From Sorghum bicolor (Eukaryota > Streptophyta > Magnoliopsida > Poales > Poaceae): DNA of 64,000 nucleotides. The stretch is from positions 20,756,048 through 20,820,047 of the forward strand of contig NC_012872.2 of assembly GCF_000003195.3 (NCBI RefSeq), read 5' to 3'. Both the position numbers and the translations under genes were made by a program. The notes below the pieces were generated by a model. The model was not told the origin of the DNA, ran no database searches, and saw only the letters and a program-made list of their open reading frames with translations. Below are positions 23,167-55,228 of the stretch, piece by piece; the first letter of the stretch is position 1, and each line of letters starts with the position of its first letter.

Positions 23167-25358
23167 TGTAATACCCGATTTTAAGAACAAAATCAGATAT
23201 GCACCATATGTGAGTCTTAGAAGCCAAATCTCACATATAGCTACAAATAAGGGGTAATATCAAGAGACAATGCATAAATATATAACGTACTTAATATAAA
23301 AGAGATAACCTTTCATAGCAAACAGCGGATAGACAACTCCAACTTCGGGTATTAACTCCACTCTACAGGATCCAACTGACTGGTTGATCACATGCCTAAC
23401 ACTTCTCCTGAAGTATGGGGGAAATAGCAAGAGTGAGTCCATGTCGAACTCCACAAGTATAACAACTAGATTATAGATCCCACAATCTCATGATCAATGT
23501 GACATAAATAATGTAGAGCATTAAATAATAAATAACGAGGATACTTAACACACAAGAATCATCATCGTCGATGCAAGAATCCCCAAGGCCGCTCTTGACC
23601 GTGAGCACGGCTAGTATACTAGTTTTTAACACTCTGCAGAGGTTGCACATCTTTACCCATGAGTCATGATTTACCCTTTCGCCTGAGATGATCAGCCTCT
23701 TAACCCACTTCCAAGGAAGGTCGGCAGAGATCACTATGAAGCATTTCAAAAGTTCGTCTAACATGTTAGGGCCGTAAGGTTTCCTTTGCGCGCAGATATA
23801 GAGCCCCCTTCCGATGGCACAATAACTCGCAGCCTATACACATACAGACAGATGCCACACTATACCCAAAACGGTTCAGCCCCTCCGCCCTTTCGGGTAA
23901 CCTCTAACAAGCTAGAAAAGGTCTTCATACTGAGCTAAAGCCAGAGCCATTATAGCCCTCATGGTTACACTGTTGTACCGGTTATCACTTACAGATAAAT
24001 CATCAAGTGGCTAAAAAGTCATTTTTATCATTTATTACTTAACATTAATCTAGTCACAGGATCATGGCCACAGAAATAAAATCCAAATGCTATACTTGCC
24101 TTAGTCCAATCGCTCTTGCTTATCCTTTTGGTCCTGCTGGTCTCGCTTATCCAAAGCTCTGATCTTGATCACCAAAAACTGCTCTCCATCTTAATTTAAC
24201 ATGTATAATTGTTGTCAAGGCGATGGTGTTTAAGAATCAATCGATCGTTAGTTGCATCCGTTGCACTTGAAGTTTCTCGGTATGCAGATAAACATGCATG
24301 GTGGAAGCGAGGTAGCAAATTGCAGGGCTGCGGCAATGCCAAACAAGGATCGACTGCCAAGGTTGTGCAAGGGATGGAGAATCATAGACTGGATCTCGAT
24401 GTCAGGACAGACGGTGATTAGACGGCCCACGGTGTTTTCCACAGCGTAGATGATCAGGCCCTGGTAATATGGTCATGAATTCGGAACAGCTGCCCAACGA
24501 CCTGGCGTCGGCGATGGCTCTTCCAGCAAAGAACGACAGCACGCACATGACTTGGTCAGGGCAGGGCTCATGGCTCTCAATCGTTTTATCCATGTTTTGC
24601 TCGGCATCGACTTTTCAACGTCGGAAGAACTTTGGCGGCGGCTCGGGAGAAAATATTTTAGATAGCTAGATTAGATCAAAGAGAGACACAGGCATGCACT
24701 TATATACGCTAGGTTAAAGCCAAGTTGTAGAAGGACTATATTTTATTATTTTCGGAATATTTAATTTTCGTTATAAAGTTAATTCTTCAAAACCTAGAAT
24801 TATTATTTAAGCCAAGAAAAATACTCTAAAAGCTCCAAAAATTCGGGAAAAATGATCAGAGATATTTTGGAAGACGAAGAACCTAAATAAAGTATTTAGA
24901 GCTTATGATAAGACAATTTGGAACATCTAAAAATTAGATTATGCTCATGGAAAAGGTCGGAAAAATTTCTGAGAACTTTTGTAGAGATTGCTTGATGGAC
25001 GAGAAACTGAAAGGAGTAACTTAGGTATGAAAGAAAAGATTCCGAGAGACTCTGAATGAAATCTTGAGCTGAGAGACAAGGAATTTGATTGTAGAAAAAA
25101 ATATATGCCGAAGAAGGAAGATCGATCTAATAAACGTATTTTAAATACTTTTCTCACTATCAACACACAAAGGAGAAACAATCAAACATTACACCAAACC
25201 TTATGCACCAGCATGTATGCACAACAATATTGCTAATCCATATGATAAATTTTAATTTAATGAAAAATATTATTGTACTATATTTAAATGAGCACAAAAA
25301 TTCACAATTAAATCATTTTAGCTCTATTTTCCAGAAAATAATTTTTTTTGGTGTTACA
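23167..25358 (-). repeat. 5' LTR of the LARD
   Basis: This 2192-bp partner of 18673-20838 differs from it by substitutions and short indels, for example an extra stretch around 23585-23610. Its right edge meets the TAATT duplication and then the rest of the copy B LTR. Confidence 0.85.
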
Positions 25359-25363
25359 TAATT

Positions 25364-25507
25364 CCTGATAACCCCCTGCAGAAATAGACAAACACCAAAA
25401 CTCGTGGAATTCTGTCAGATAAAACCCTAAGTCTGGGTGTCAGTTGCATTTGGATCCTTTTCTTTGTTTATTTGTTGATTATATTTGATACTTAAGGACC
25501 GTCAACA
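25364..25507 (-). repeat. 5' LTR of copy B, right part
   Basis: The block matches 11223-11366 and 9970-10113 and ends in GTCAACA. It completes the LTR interrupted by the LARD. Confidence 0.75.
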
Positions 25508-26247
25508 GACGCCTTGCAAACTGGGCACACATCCTCCTTTTCATACTCCTTCCGAAACAACACACAATTATTCTCGCAGACTCTGAGGGTAACCTTCTTA
25601 CAGCAGCTTCATAATTACGAAAAATGCTCCATTGCCAATTCGATAACGAGACTTGATATACAAAATCCTCACGAGAAAAAGAGAATTTAGAATGCCTAGA
25701 TCCCAGGCTAAGAGACTTCTTCGCATCTTCAAGGACTGTCGCAAACCTTGGCTGTTCTCCCTGAGCCTCTACCGTAGCATACAACTCTCCTGTCATCTCT
25801 AGTACTCCGTGATCCTCATCATAGTCATCATCGACCATATCCACATGTATCCCAAAGTCATGATCCCTAAGGCCTTGTTTAGTTCCAAAATATTTTGCAA
25901 AATCGACACTGTAGCTTTTTCGTTTGTATTTGACAAATATTGTCCAATCATAGACTAACTAGGCTCAAAAGATTCGTCTCGTCAATTTCGATCAAACTGT
26001 GTAGTTAGTTTTTATTTTTGTCTATATTTAACACTTCATGCATGTGTCTAAAGATTCGATGTGACGGGGAATCTGAAAAATTTTGCAAAATTTTTTGGGA
26101 ACTAAACAAGGCCTTACTTCGACCTCCTGCTGGTCCAAATTTTCAACTACTTCAACATCTGCCGACTCCCCATGCTCAATCCACCTAGTATATGTGGCTG
26201 ACATTCCATAAATGTGTAGATGGTCGCTTACATCAGGCTGATACCGC
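25508..26247 (-). pseudogene. CACTA (En/Spm) TNP2 transposase N-terminal fragment, broken
   Basis: Minus-strand frames contain hallmarks of CACTA TNP2 proteins. GMSATYTRWIEHGE (about 26200) is followed, after an inserted MITE at 25871-26113, by FATVLEDAKKSLSLGSRHSKFSF (25700s). In another frame near 25520 lies FRKEYEKEDVCPVCK. The central region is shortened and frameshifted, and the sequence stops where copy B begins (25507). It is a remnant of the element into which copy B inserted and has no remaining function. Confidence 0.7.
25871..26113 (+). mobile_element. Tourist-like MITE 1
   Basis: It has terminal inverted repeats GGCCTTGTTTAGTTCC and GGAACTAAACAAGGCC, is 243 bp long and has no coding. 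Its flanks are TAA and TTA, close to but not identical with the TWA duplication of PIF/Harbinger elements. It splits the CACTA transposase fragment. Confidence 0.8.
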
Positions 26248-26295
26248 CGATAAAAAATTTTTTATTTATCGGCAGGTGCCGAAGAAATTTTCCAC

Positions 26296-26527
26296 CTGGT
26301 TCCAAAAATTTTGCAAAATTTTTCAGATTCTCTGTCACATCGAATTTTTAGATGTATGCATGAAGTATTAGATATAGATAAAAATAAAAACTAATGCACA
26401 GTTTGGTCGAAATTGACGAGACGAATCATTTGAGCCTAGTTAGTCCATAATTAAACAATATTTGTCAAATACAAACGAAAATGTTAATATTTATATTTTG
26501 CAAAATTTTTTGAAACTAAACAAGACC
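26296..26527 (-). mobile_element. Tourist-like MITE 2, inverted, left end eroded
   Basis: The sequence is the reverse complement of MITE 1 over most of its length, with shared TGACAAATATTGTCC and GTCACATCGAAT blocks. The right end reads AAACTAAACAAGACC; the left end has degenerated to CCTGGTTCC. Confidence 0.7.
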
Positions 26528-26616
26528 TTGGTGTGAGCCGTCCATTTCTCCACTTTGCGGGCGGCCACATGTGTGAGTTCATCTCCAAGCTCCCTGCACA
26601 GGGGTACCGCAACCGA

Positions 26617-26850
26617 GACCTTGTTCAGTTTGGGAATTTTTTTTTAGTTTTGGCTGCTGTAGCACTTTTGTTTGTTTGTGACAAATATTGTCCAATCATG
26701 GACTAACTAGACTCAAAAGATTCATCTTGCGAATTACAGGTAAACTGTGTAATTAGTATTTATTTTTGTCTACATTTAATATTTTATGCATGTGTCATAA
26801 GATTCGATGTGACGGGAAATTTTGAAATTTTTTGGAAACTAAACAAGGCC
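26617..26850 (+). mobile_element. Tourist-like MITE 3, next to the CUL1 leader
   Basis: It has the same family and orientation as MITE 1, from ACCTTGTTCAGTTTGG to AAACTAAACAAGGCC. It ends 273 bp before the CUL1 start codon, so it lies in or beside the core promoter. Confidence 0.75.
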
Positions 26851-27123
26851 CGACTTCCTTTCAAGAATCATTAAAAAAATGTAAAAAAAGCAAAAAAGAG
26901 GCACAAAATCGGAAAAGGGCAATTTGCCCCCTTCATCCCCATTTCCTCCTCCGCTCCATCTCGCGTCGCGTGGGAAGCCGCCGCCCACGCCGCGAAGCCA
27001 GCGAAGCAGCTCGTTACCTACCTCTCCCGACGTTGCCCCCTGCCGTGGATCGGGTTGGCCTCTCCGGCGGAACCGCCTACCCCGCTTACCGCGCCGTGCC
27101 GAGCCGGCTGCGGCTGGGGAGCG
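26851..27123 (+). promoter_or_regulatory. CUL1: CUL1 proximal promoter and 5' leader
   Basis: The first part is A-rich and the second, from about 26930, is C/G-rich, as in many grass leaders. I see no clear TATA box and cannot place the transcription start. The next upstream sequence is MITE 3, so the unique promoter is at most about 270 bp. Confidence 0.4.
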
Positions 27124-49033
<21,910 letters not shown>

Positions 49034-50335
49034 TCAATCCGCTGCCTGTGGACCATCCTGAGCCTGATTTGTTTGTCCTACGGTGCTGCCACAGTTTATC
49101 GCAATGTTTATAACTCTTGTGGTCATCATGGGCATTTCTCTGCTGCACATCCAGGTTGCCTGGTGGTTGGCCTGTCAATGAAGAGAACAGGGATGAAGAT
49201 TCACGGATGGGAATGCATCCAAGGCATGCCAGCCATGATGCAAGTTGTAGCATCATCTATCAGATCCTGTACCATTTGTTGTATTTTCACCATTGCATAT
49301 AGCCTTGTTTCATTTCATTCAGTTGTTTAGATAAATGGAGATATGTAGTCATGAATTGGTAGCACACCATCTTGCTCTGGATGGAAGACGTCAATGTATG
49401 TTGTATTTGTTGTGAATCGTGTTCTTGTATAGTTTGCCCGATATACTGTTCTAACGGTAAAACGCATGGCCTCTAATTGTTTCAAATACCTTGTCTACAC
49501 TCTATAGCGCCAAGAGTTGAGAACAAATTCGATGATTGTATTGAGGCCCATGGCAGGGTCTGTTTGGTCTGAGCTATAAGCTGTGGAAAAGTTGTTGCAA
49601 GTTATGTGTCATGAAAAAGTTATGGACTGTTTGGTTGAAACAACTATGAAACCTACCATTCCTTATCTCACTTGATACAGCTGTAAAACATAGCACAAAG
49701 CTATAAGTTATGTGTTGTGAAAACTGTACTATGAGAAAGTAGTTATTTCTGGAAAAACAATTTTAGGTTTCATTCGTTTGGTTCATGTCCTACTTTTTCA
49801 CAACACTACGTACGTTGTTACGGGTTTTAAAATCCATATACTCTATGTTTCTTCATTGTTATTTTATTTTTTCTGTCTATATTTTCCTTTTTCATTTCTT
49901 TTTAGTTTTTGTTTTTCGATTTTATTTTATTTACTGTCCTTTCCTTATTCTTTTTTTGTTTTAATTTTACTTTTTATTTTCTTTTTCTTTTGGTTTTATT
50001 TTTATTGTTCTTCCTTGCTTCTATTTGTTTTTCTTTTTTTTTTCAGATTTTCTATGTTTCTTCATTCTTATTTTATATTTTATTTCTTTTTAATCTTATT
50101 TTTATCCTTATTTAAATTATTCATTAATTTTATTTGCTCTATGCACTTTTTACCATTTGTTAATTATGTTTGTTTTTATATTTTTTTCTTAGTAATTTTA
50201 TTTTTTATTTTTATTTTCTATATATATATGTGATATTTATGTAGTATATATTTAGTGTTCTATATTGTGTTATTTCATGTCTACTTAATATATATGTGAT
50301 GTTCTATGATGTTTCTTACGGTGTTCACTTAGTAT
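49034..50335 (+). other. CUL1 3' flank and T-rich low-complexity DNA
   Basis: The first 400 bp are presumably the 3' untranslated region; no single polyadenylation signal stands out. 49850-50230 is over 70 per cent T with Phe-rich pseudo-ORFs. From 50220 a degenerate array of TGATGTTCTAT-type units begins and continues after the hAT element. Confidence 0.5.
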
Positions 50336-51304
50336 CCTAGTTATTCGAACTGGACCGGCGGTAAAATACCGAACCGGAGCCTTCACCGGTCTGGTTCACC
50401 TTAGAGGATCGGAATGCAATCGAACCGGTGAAAACCGGTTGAACCGGGCCGGTTTTCCGGGCAAACCAGTGAACCGGGTGGTTTTATGCGAACCGTTTTG
50501 AGTTTTTCCAAAGTTACCTCTGGATGTTCAGAACGACATGGTCTACTCAGGGGTATTCATGGAAATTGCATCTTTAGGGCTTCTTTTGGCGCTGGGCGGC
50601 TTGGGGAGGGAAATGTCTGTTGTTTGTGTTCGTGATTGTCTTTTTAGCATGAACTTGTTTGGAACTTTGTTACCAGTTTATCACGGCATCATGTATGTTG
50701 TTATTTTGTATTAAAGAACCTGTAAGGTTGTGTTGCTGCCTTGCTAGCCATGAGCCCGTGACTGTTTTTATGAACTATGAATATGAAATTATGAACTATG
50801 TGTTAAGCTGAAAGCTATGTTATCAATATCGATATTCTTCACTACTTCACTTTCTGTTTATAATATATTAAGAATATATCGTTGCATTTGCATATATATA
50901 TATATATATGGTAGCGCTATTCTACACCCTAGGTGTAGAATATTATTCTACACCGCAAGTCAAAACTAACCTGAAAATAATACTAAGCAGTACTGAACAT
51001 CGTTCAATATCATCCAACACTACACACAGGACCACGAAATACTGAACAATACTGAAACACGAATACTCAATGATACTGAATTCTGCTCAGTGTAACAGTT
51101 TGGTGTAGAATAGTATTATACACCTAGGATGTAGAATAGCACTTGTATATATATATACCGGTTCAATTATTTTGTGGCCGGTTCGATTTGTCCGGTTCAA
51201 AACAATCGAACCGGCGGTTCAACCGGTTCCTAACGGTTGGACCATTGAACCATTGAACCGACGGCCTCGCCGGTTGGATTTCCGGTCCGGTCCTAAAAAC
51301 TATG
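50336..51304. mobile_element. hAT-type MITE, 8-bp TSD
   Basis: Imperfect terminal inverted repeats (CCTAGTTATTCGAACTGGACC against CATAGTTTTTAGGACCGGACC) are rich in ACCGGTT motifs. A perfect 8-bp duplication CTTAGTAT flanks it (50328-50335, 51305-51312), as for hAT elements. No transposase is present. Confidence 0.82.
50911..51145. mobile_element. Small MITE nested in the hAT element
   Basis: Inverted ends of about 42 bp contain GCTATTCTACACCCTAGG on the left and CCTAGGATGTAGAATAGC on the right. It sits in a TATATA run, which hides any target duplication, so its superfamily is not assigned. Confidence 0.7.
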
Positions 51305-51309
51305 CTTAG

Positions 51310-51450
51310 TATACATGTAATCTATAATAGATGTGATGTTCTATAATATATGTAATGATGTTCTATGATGTATTTAGTGATGTTAATGTTCTATAATATA
51401 TTTAATGATGTTTTATGATGTATTTAGTGATGTTAATGTTCTATAAATAT
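51310..51450. repeat. Degenerate tandem array of about 54-bp units
   Basis: Units contain GATGTTAATGTTCTATAATA and TTATGATGTATTTAGT. It is the continuation of the array left of the hAT element. Confidence 0.7.
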
Positions 51451-51584
51451 ATTTACGATATTTAAAAAGTAACCCTTTGACATTATTTGAATTTTTCTCC
51501 ATTTTGTGTTTTTATTTTTTTTCTTATGCTTTTTACTCTAGATTTTTTATTATTTTTATCTATGTCATGTATTTATGTATTTTT

Positions 51585-52892
51585 ATGTATATTGTAATAT
51601 CAGTTTCATAAACCTAAAACCAAAATACTATTCTTCTAAATCGATAACATTTTTTTACAAAGACTGAACATTGTCTGTTGAACCTAGAATATTGTTTCTA
51701 CTTAATAAAAGAAAATATTTTATCTTTATAAGATAAATATTCATTAATAAAATTTTATCTAAATATATCTATGTGTGATCTTGTTTTGAAGGATTTGTTA
51801 TAAAAAATTTAATGGTGCAATTAGAATTTAATTTATATCTCAAGTTTAGGAGTTATGACTTTTTTAATTCGCTAAAACAATTTTGCATGCATAGGTGAGT
51901 GGGGCCTAGGTTGATAGGATAGCGTGTCATCGTGCAGTAAAAAAAGGGATGAAAGTTGTGGATAAGTCCTCTCCATAATTTTTAGTTGTAGAGATAAATA
52001 TTAATTAATTAAATTTTATCTAAATATATCTATGTATGATCTTGTTTTGAAGGATTTGTTATGAGAAATTTAATGGTGCAATCGGCATTTAATTTATATC
52101 TTCGGTTTAAAAGTTATAACTTTTTAAATTCGCTAAAACAATTTTGCATGTATGGGTGAGTGGGGCCTAGGTTGATGGGATAGCCTATCATGGCTAAAAG
52201 GGATGAGAGTTGTGGCTTCACCATGGGTGTGGTAGATGGGTCATTTCCATAATTTTTAGTTGTAGAGATTATGTATATTGTAATATCAGTTTCATAAACC
52301 TAAAACCAAAATACTATTCTTCTAAATCGATAACATTTTTTTACAAAGACTGAACATTGTCTGTTGAACCTAGAATATTGTTTCTACTTAATAAAAGAAA
52401 ATATTTTATCTTTATAAGATAAATATTCATTAATAAAATTTTATCTAAATATATCTATGTGTGATCTTGTTTTGAAGGATTTGTTATAAGAAATTTAATG
52501 GTGCAATCAGAATTTAATTTATATCTCAAGTTTAGGAGTTATGACTTTTTTTATTCGTTAAAACAATTTTGCATGCATAGGTGAGTGGGGCCTAGGTTGA
52601 TGGGACAGCGTGTCATTGCGCACTAAAAAAGACCACCAAAGGGATGAAAGTTGTGGATGGGTCCTCTTCATAATTTTTAGTTGTAGAGATAAATATTAAT
52701 TATTAAAATTTTATCTAAATATATCTATGTGTGATCTTGTTTTGAAGGATTTGTTATGAGAAATTTAATGGTGCAATCGGAATTTAATTTATATCTTCGG
52801 TTTAAAAGTTATGACTTTTTTAAATTTGCTAAAACAATTTTGCATGCATGAGTGAGTGAGGCCTAGGTTGATGGGATAGCCTATCATGGCTA
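51585..52892. repeat. Nested tandem duplication, about 686-bp period
   Basis: The segment beginning ATGTATATTGTAATATCAG recurs at 51585 and 52271. Each large unit holds two sub-units of about 260-280 bp starting AATTTTATCTAAATATATC and ending in TAATTTTTAGTTGTAGAGA. It is AT-rich and non-coding. A MITE interrupts the last sub-unit. Confidence 0.8.
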
Positions 52893-53180
52893 ACTATCTC
52901 CAACAATTGTTACCCAAAATACAATACCCATTTGTCCTTTGGGTAGCGCTACAGGTAAAAGGTTCCATACCTATTTTTAGTCTTCTTCAACAACAAGACC
53001 TAAAAGACAACACTCTCTGCAAATAGGTCTCAAAGAGAGAGGATACCCAAATTTGGGTTATGCCTCTCTTGATACCCAAAATGGGTCTTCTGTATGGGTA
53101 CTCTGTTGAAGGCTATAGATATTGTGTTGGAGACCCATTTTGGGTTTGGGTTTCCAAATGGGTCTCCCATTGGAGACAGC
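52893..53180. mobile_element. PIF/Tourist-type MITE
   Basis: The ends are ACTATCTCCAACA and complement of GGCTGTCTCCAAT, 288 bp. Comparison with the uninterrupted repeat copy at 52190 shows that the 3-bp target CTA has been duplicated (52890-52892, 53181-53183). The GGCTGTCTCCAA-type terminus is common in grass Harbinger-related MITEs. Confidence 0.75.
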
Positions 53181-53183
53181 CTA

Positions 53184-53874
53184 AAAAGGATGGGAGTTGT
53201 GGCTTCACCATGGGTGTGGTAGATAGGTCCTTTCCATAATTTTTCCATAATTTTTAGTTGTAGAGATAAGTACTCAGAAGTTGAACTAAACACAGCCAGC
53301 ATAGAGAGAATCTCAGGCTAAGAGACTATACTAATGTGTTTGAGTATAGTATACTCTTAGGACCCCTCATATGTAATGTTAATGTAAATTTGTTACATTT
53401 AGCACATACTTCAAGAAAACATAAAAAGTAGAAGGAATATGAAACTGATTCATCTGAAAATGAGATTAAAGCTTGCAACACTTGAAATGTGTCTTGTCAC
53501 ATCTAGAAATAGATTTACATCAAAAGTTACTACTATAGAAATAGATCTACATAAAAGAGTGATGTAGAGATGTATTCACATAGAAAGATAATACCATAGA
53601 AATATATCTACAAATACATAGAAGGGTATTGCTATCAGAAGTTGTTTGGGCTAATTGAAAGAAGAAAACGAGAGTTTAGAGATAGAAGTTTAGATATCTT
53701 TTATTTGTTCTATGGGTTTGGGAGTATGGATGGAAGAGGAATGGTAGTTTAGAGGGCAAACTCCCACTAATCACCTCACCTATAAATTTTTCACTCAAAA
53801 AACCTCACACAAAAAAGGGGATATGCATTCTCTCATAGATTCCCTATCTTATTTTCCTCCATAACACTACTACA
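53184..53874. other. Unassigned flank before the CACTA element
   Basis: AT-rich DNA containing the end of the last tandem sub-unit; beyond that I see no gene or repeat structure. Confidence 0.5.
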
Positions 53875-54118
53875 GAAGAGGCCTTTGGACGATTACCAAA
53901 ATCGCCAATAGTCTCGACAATTTTGGTCCCCGGGATTAAAGGCACCTTTAGTCTCGGCCCGTAACAAGCGCCGGGACTAAAGGGTCCTGCCCAACGGCTA
54001 CCTGTCAGGGCTGTCGGGGTAGGGACCCTTTAGTCCCGGCTCGTGTTACGGTCTGGGACTAAAGGTGTCCGACTTCGCCATCGACTCTTCATGTTTATAG
54101 GTAACTAGCTTTATCTCC

Positions 54119-54418
54119 AATGTAAAAAAGTCTCAAATAATTAATTATTACATAATATCTTAACAACCCACTATCAAGTAGGCACAACAGTGAACTACTT
54201 TTTGATATGTCATTACAATCCTTTTAATAATCGCCTCACATATCCTCAATTTTGGCGCCATCAACAATACCAATGGCGCCAAAATTGAGGACATGTGAGG
54301 TAATTATTAAAAGGATTGTAATGACATGTCAAAAAGCGGTTCACTGTTGTGCCCACTTGATAGTGGGTTGTAAACATATTATGTAATAATTAATTATTTG
54401 AGACTTTTTTTACGATGT
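54119..54418. repeat. Long inverted repeat (hairpin), arms about 141-144 bp, 15-bp loop
   Basis: The left arm 54119-54259 and right arm 54275-54418 are complementary over nearly their full length at roughly 90 per cent, meeting at GGCGCC. The outer half of the right arm (CACTGTTGTGCCCACTTGAT to TTGAGACT) matches the end of the TNP2 gene at 58597-58667. It lies between the subterminal repeats and the GRF gene. Confidence 0.9.
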
Positions 54419-54569
54419 ATTTAAATTAATATATGTTTAGTAGTGATCTATGAGCTCATATTTATTTGTTAGTTTGAATTCATAGCTTAAAGCAGTAATA
54501 TCCATAGCTTAAATTAATGAGTATGGATATATAGTAGATGTATAAAGAGTTTGAGCACGTAAAAAGAGT

Positions 54570-55208
54570 TTGAGCATAGAGTTCATCAAATTGACAAGTC
54601 TAGCTAAATTGGTATTATATATGCATAATTTAAGAAATGAGTATGGATATATAGTAGATGGCCACGGGTCCTCAGTCTCTCATCACCGGGATCCAAAGCG
54701 TCTGCGGCCGGATCTTCCTCTCATTGCTTGTGGCGAGTGTAAGCAGAAGATTGTGAAGGAGTACCGAGTGAAAAAAGAGGGAATCAACAAGGGTCGTATA
54801 TTCCACAAGTGTCCGGACCGTGAGGTGGGTTATTATTTACCCGCATTTGATTAATATGGTTAATTTGTCCTAGTTTTGCTTGATGATGTTATTTAAATTC
54901 TTTATTCTTTATTCTAATTGCAGTGGGAGGGCACCGGCGGATGTAAAGGTTGGTACTGGGAGGAAAAGTACGTTCAGCACGTGCGAAATTCTGTTACACA
55001 GGAGGTTGCGGCTGAAGGTGATGAGGCAGTGAGCCAGCGGAAGAAGCCCATTACCCTGCCAGCGGATGTGCAGTTGTCTATTTTAGTTGGGATAGGACGA
55101 GAACTAATTATGTTGTTTAAGTACATTTTAGTTCTAGTTTTTTTATTGCTAGCTGCGGTTGTCTTTGTTGTAGTAAGGATTGCTTTGTGCAATAACAGGA
55201 AGAACTAA
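54570..55208 (+). CDS. GRF-type zinc finger protein with C-terminal membrane segment
   Basis: Two exons, 54570-54824 and 54924-55208, join in phase 0 (donor GTGGGT, acceptor ATTGCAG). The joined product shows a GRF zinc finger: CGEC, GINKGRIFHKC, a Trp-Glu-Gly segment, C and GWYWEE. GRF fingers bind single-stranded nucleic acid in several repair proteins. The C-terminus has one strong hydrophobic span (LFKYILVLVFLLLAAVVFVV) followed by a short basic tail. Such GRF-membrane proteins are common, uncharacterised genes in grass genomes, often near transposons. The start is uncertain: the first ATG gives an odd leader, and the conserved part begins near 54700. It is open, so possibly expressed. 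Confidence 0.65.
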
Positions 55209-55228
55209 GTGCATGGTTATAATATTTA

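Larger units (their letters stand above)
18673..25358 (-). mobile_element. LARD-like non-autonomous LTR element, complete
   Basis: Two long terminal repeats of about 2.17 and 2.19 kb flank a 2.33-kb internal region with no element proteins. Ends are TGTAATACCC and GGGTGTTACA (weak GGTGTTACA on the right copy). A perfect 5-bp duplication TAATT flanks it (18668-18672 and 25359-25363). The intact target TAATTCCTGATAACC is seen at 11218. The primer site (23152-23163) is next to the right LTR, so the element lies on the minus strand. Large LTRs with a short non-coding interior fit the LARD class. The LTRs differ by scattered changes and small indels, so it is not very recent. Confidence 0.85.
10114..25507 (-). 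mobile_element. Non-autonomous gag/protease-only gypsy-type element, copy B
   Basis: The minus-strand element comprises a 5' LTR (17170-18672 plus 25364-25507, split by a nested LARD), a primer site, a gag/protease pseudogene, about 2.2 kb of non-coding DNA, a CCCCCAAGCTT polypurine complement at 11368-11380, and a 5'-truncated 3' LTR (10114-11366). Without the nested LARD it is about 8.7 kb. No reverse transcriptase, RNase H or integrase coding was found anywhere inside, so it would have depended on a partner element. It inserted into a CACTA transposase fragment whose remains start at 25508. Confidence 0.7.

Noticed and set aside
49778..50233. 151-codon Phe/Leu-rich ORF that looks like a membrane protein
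   Set aside because: The DNA is over 70 per cent T, which gives Phe-rich frames by composition; there is no gene structure.
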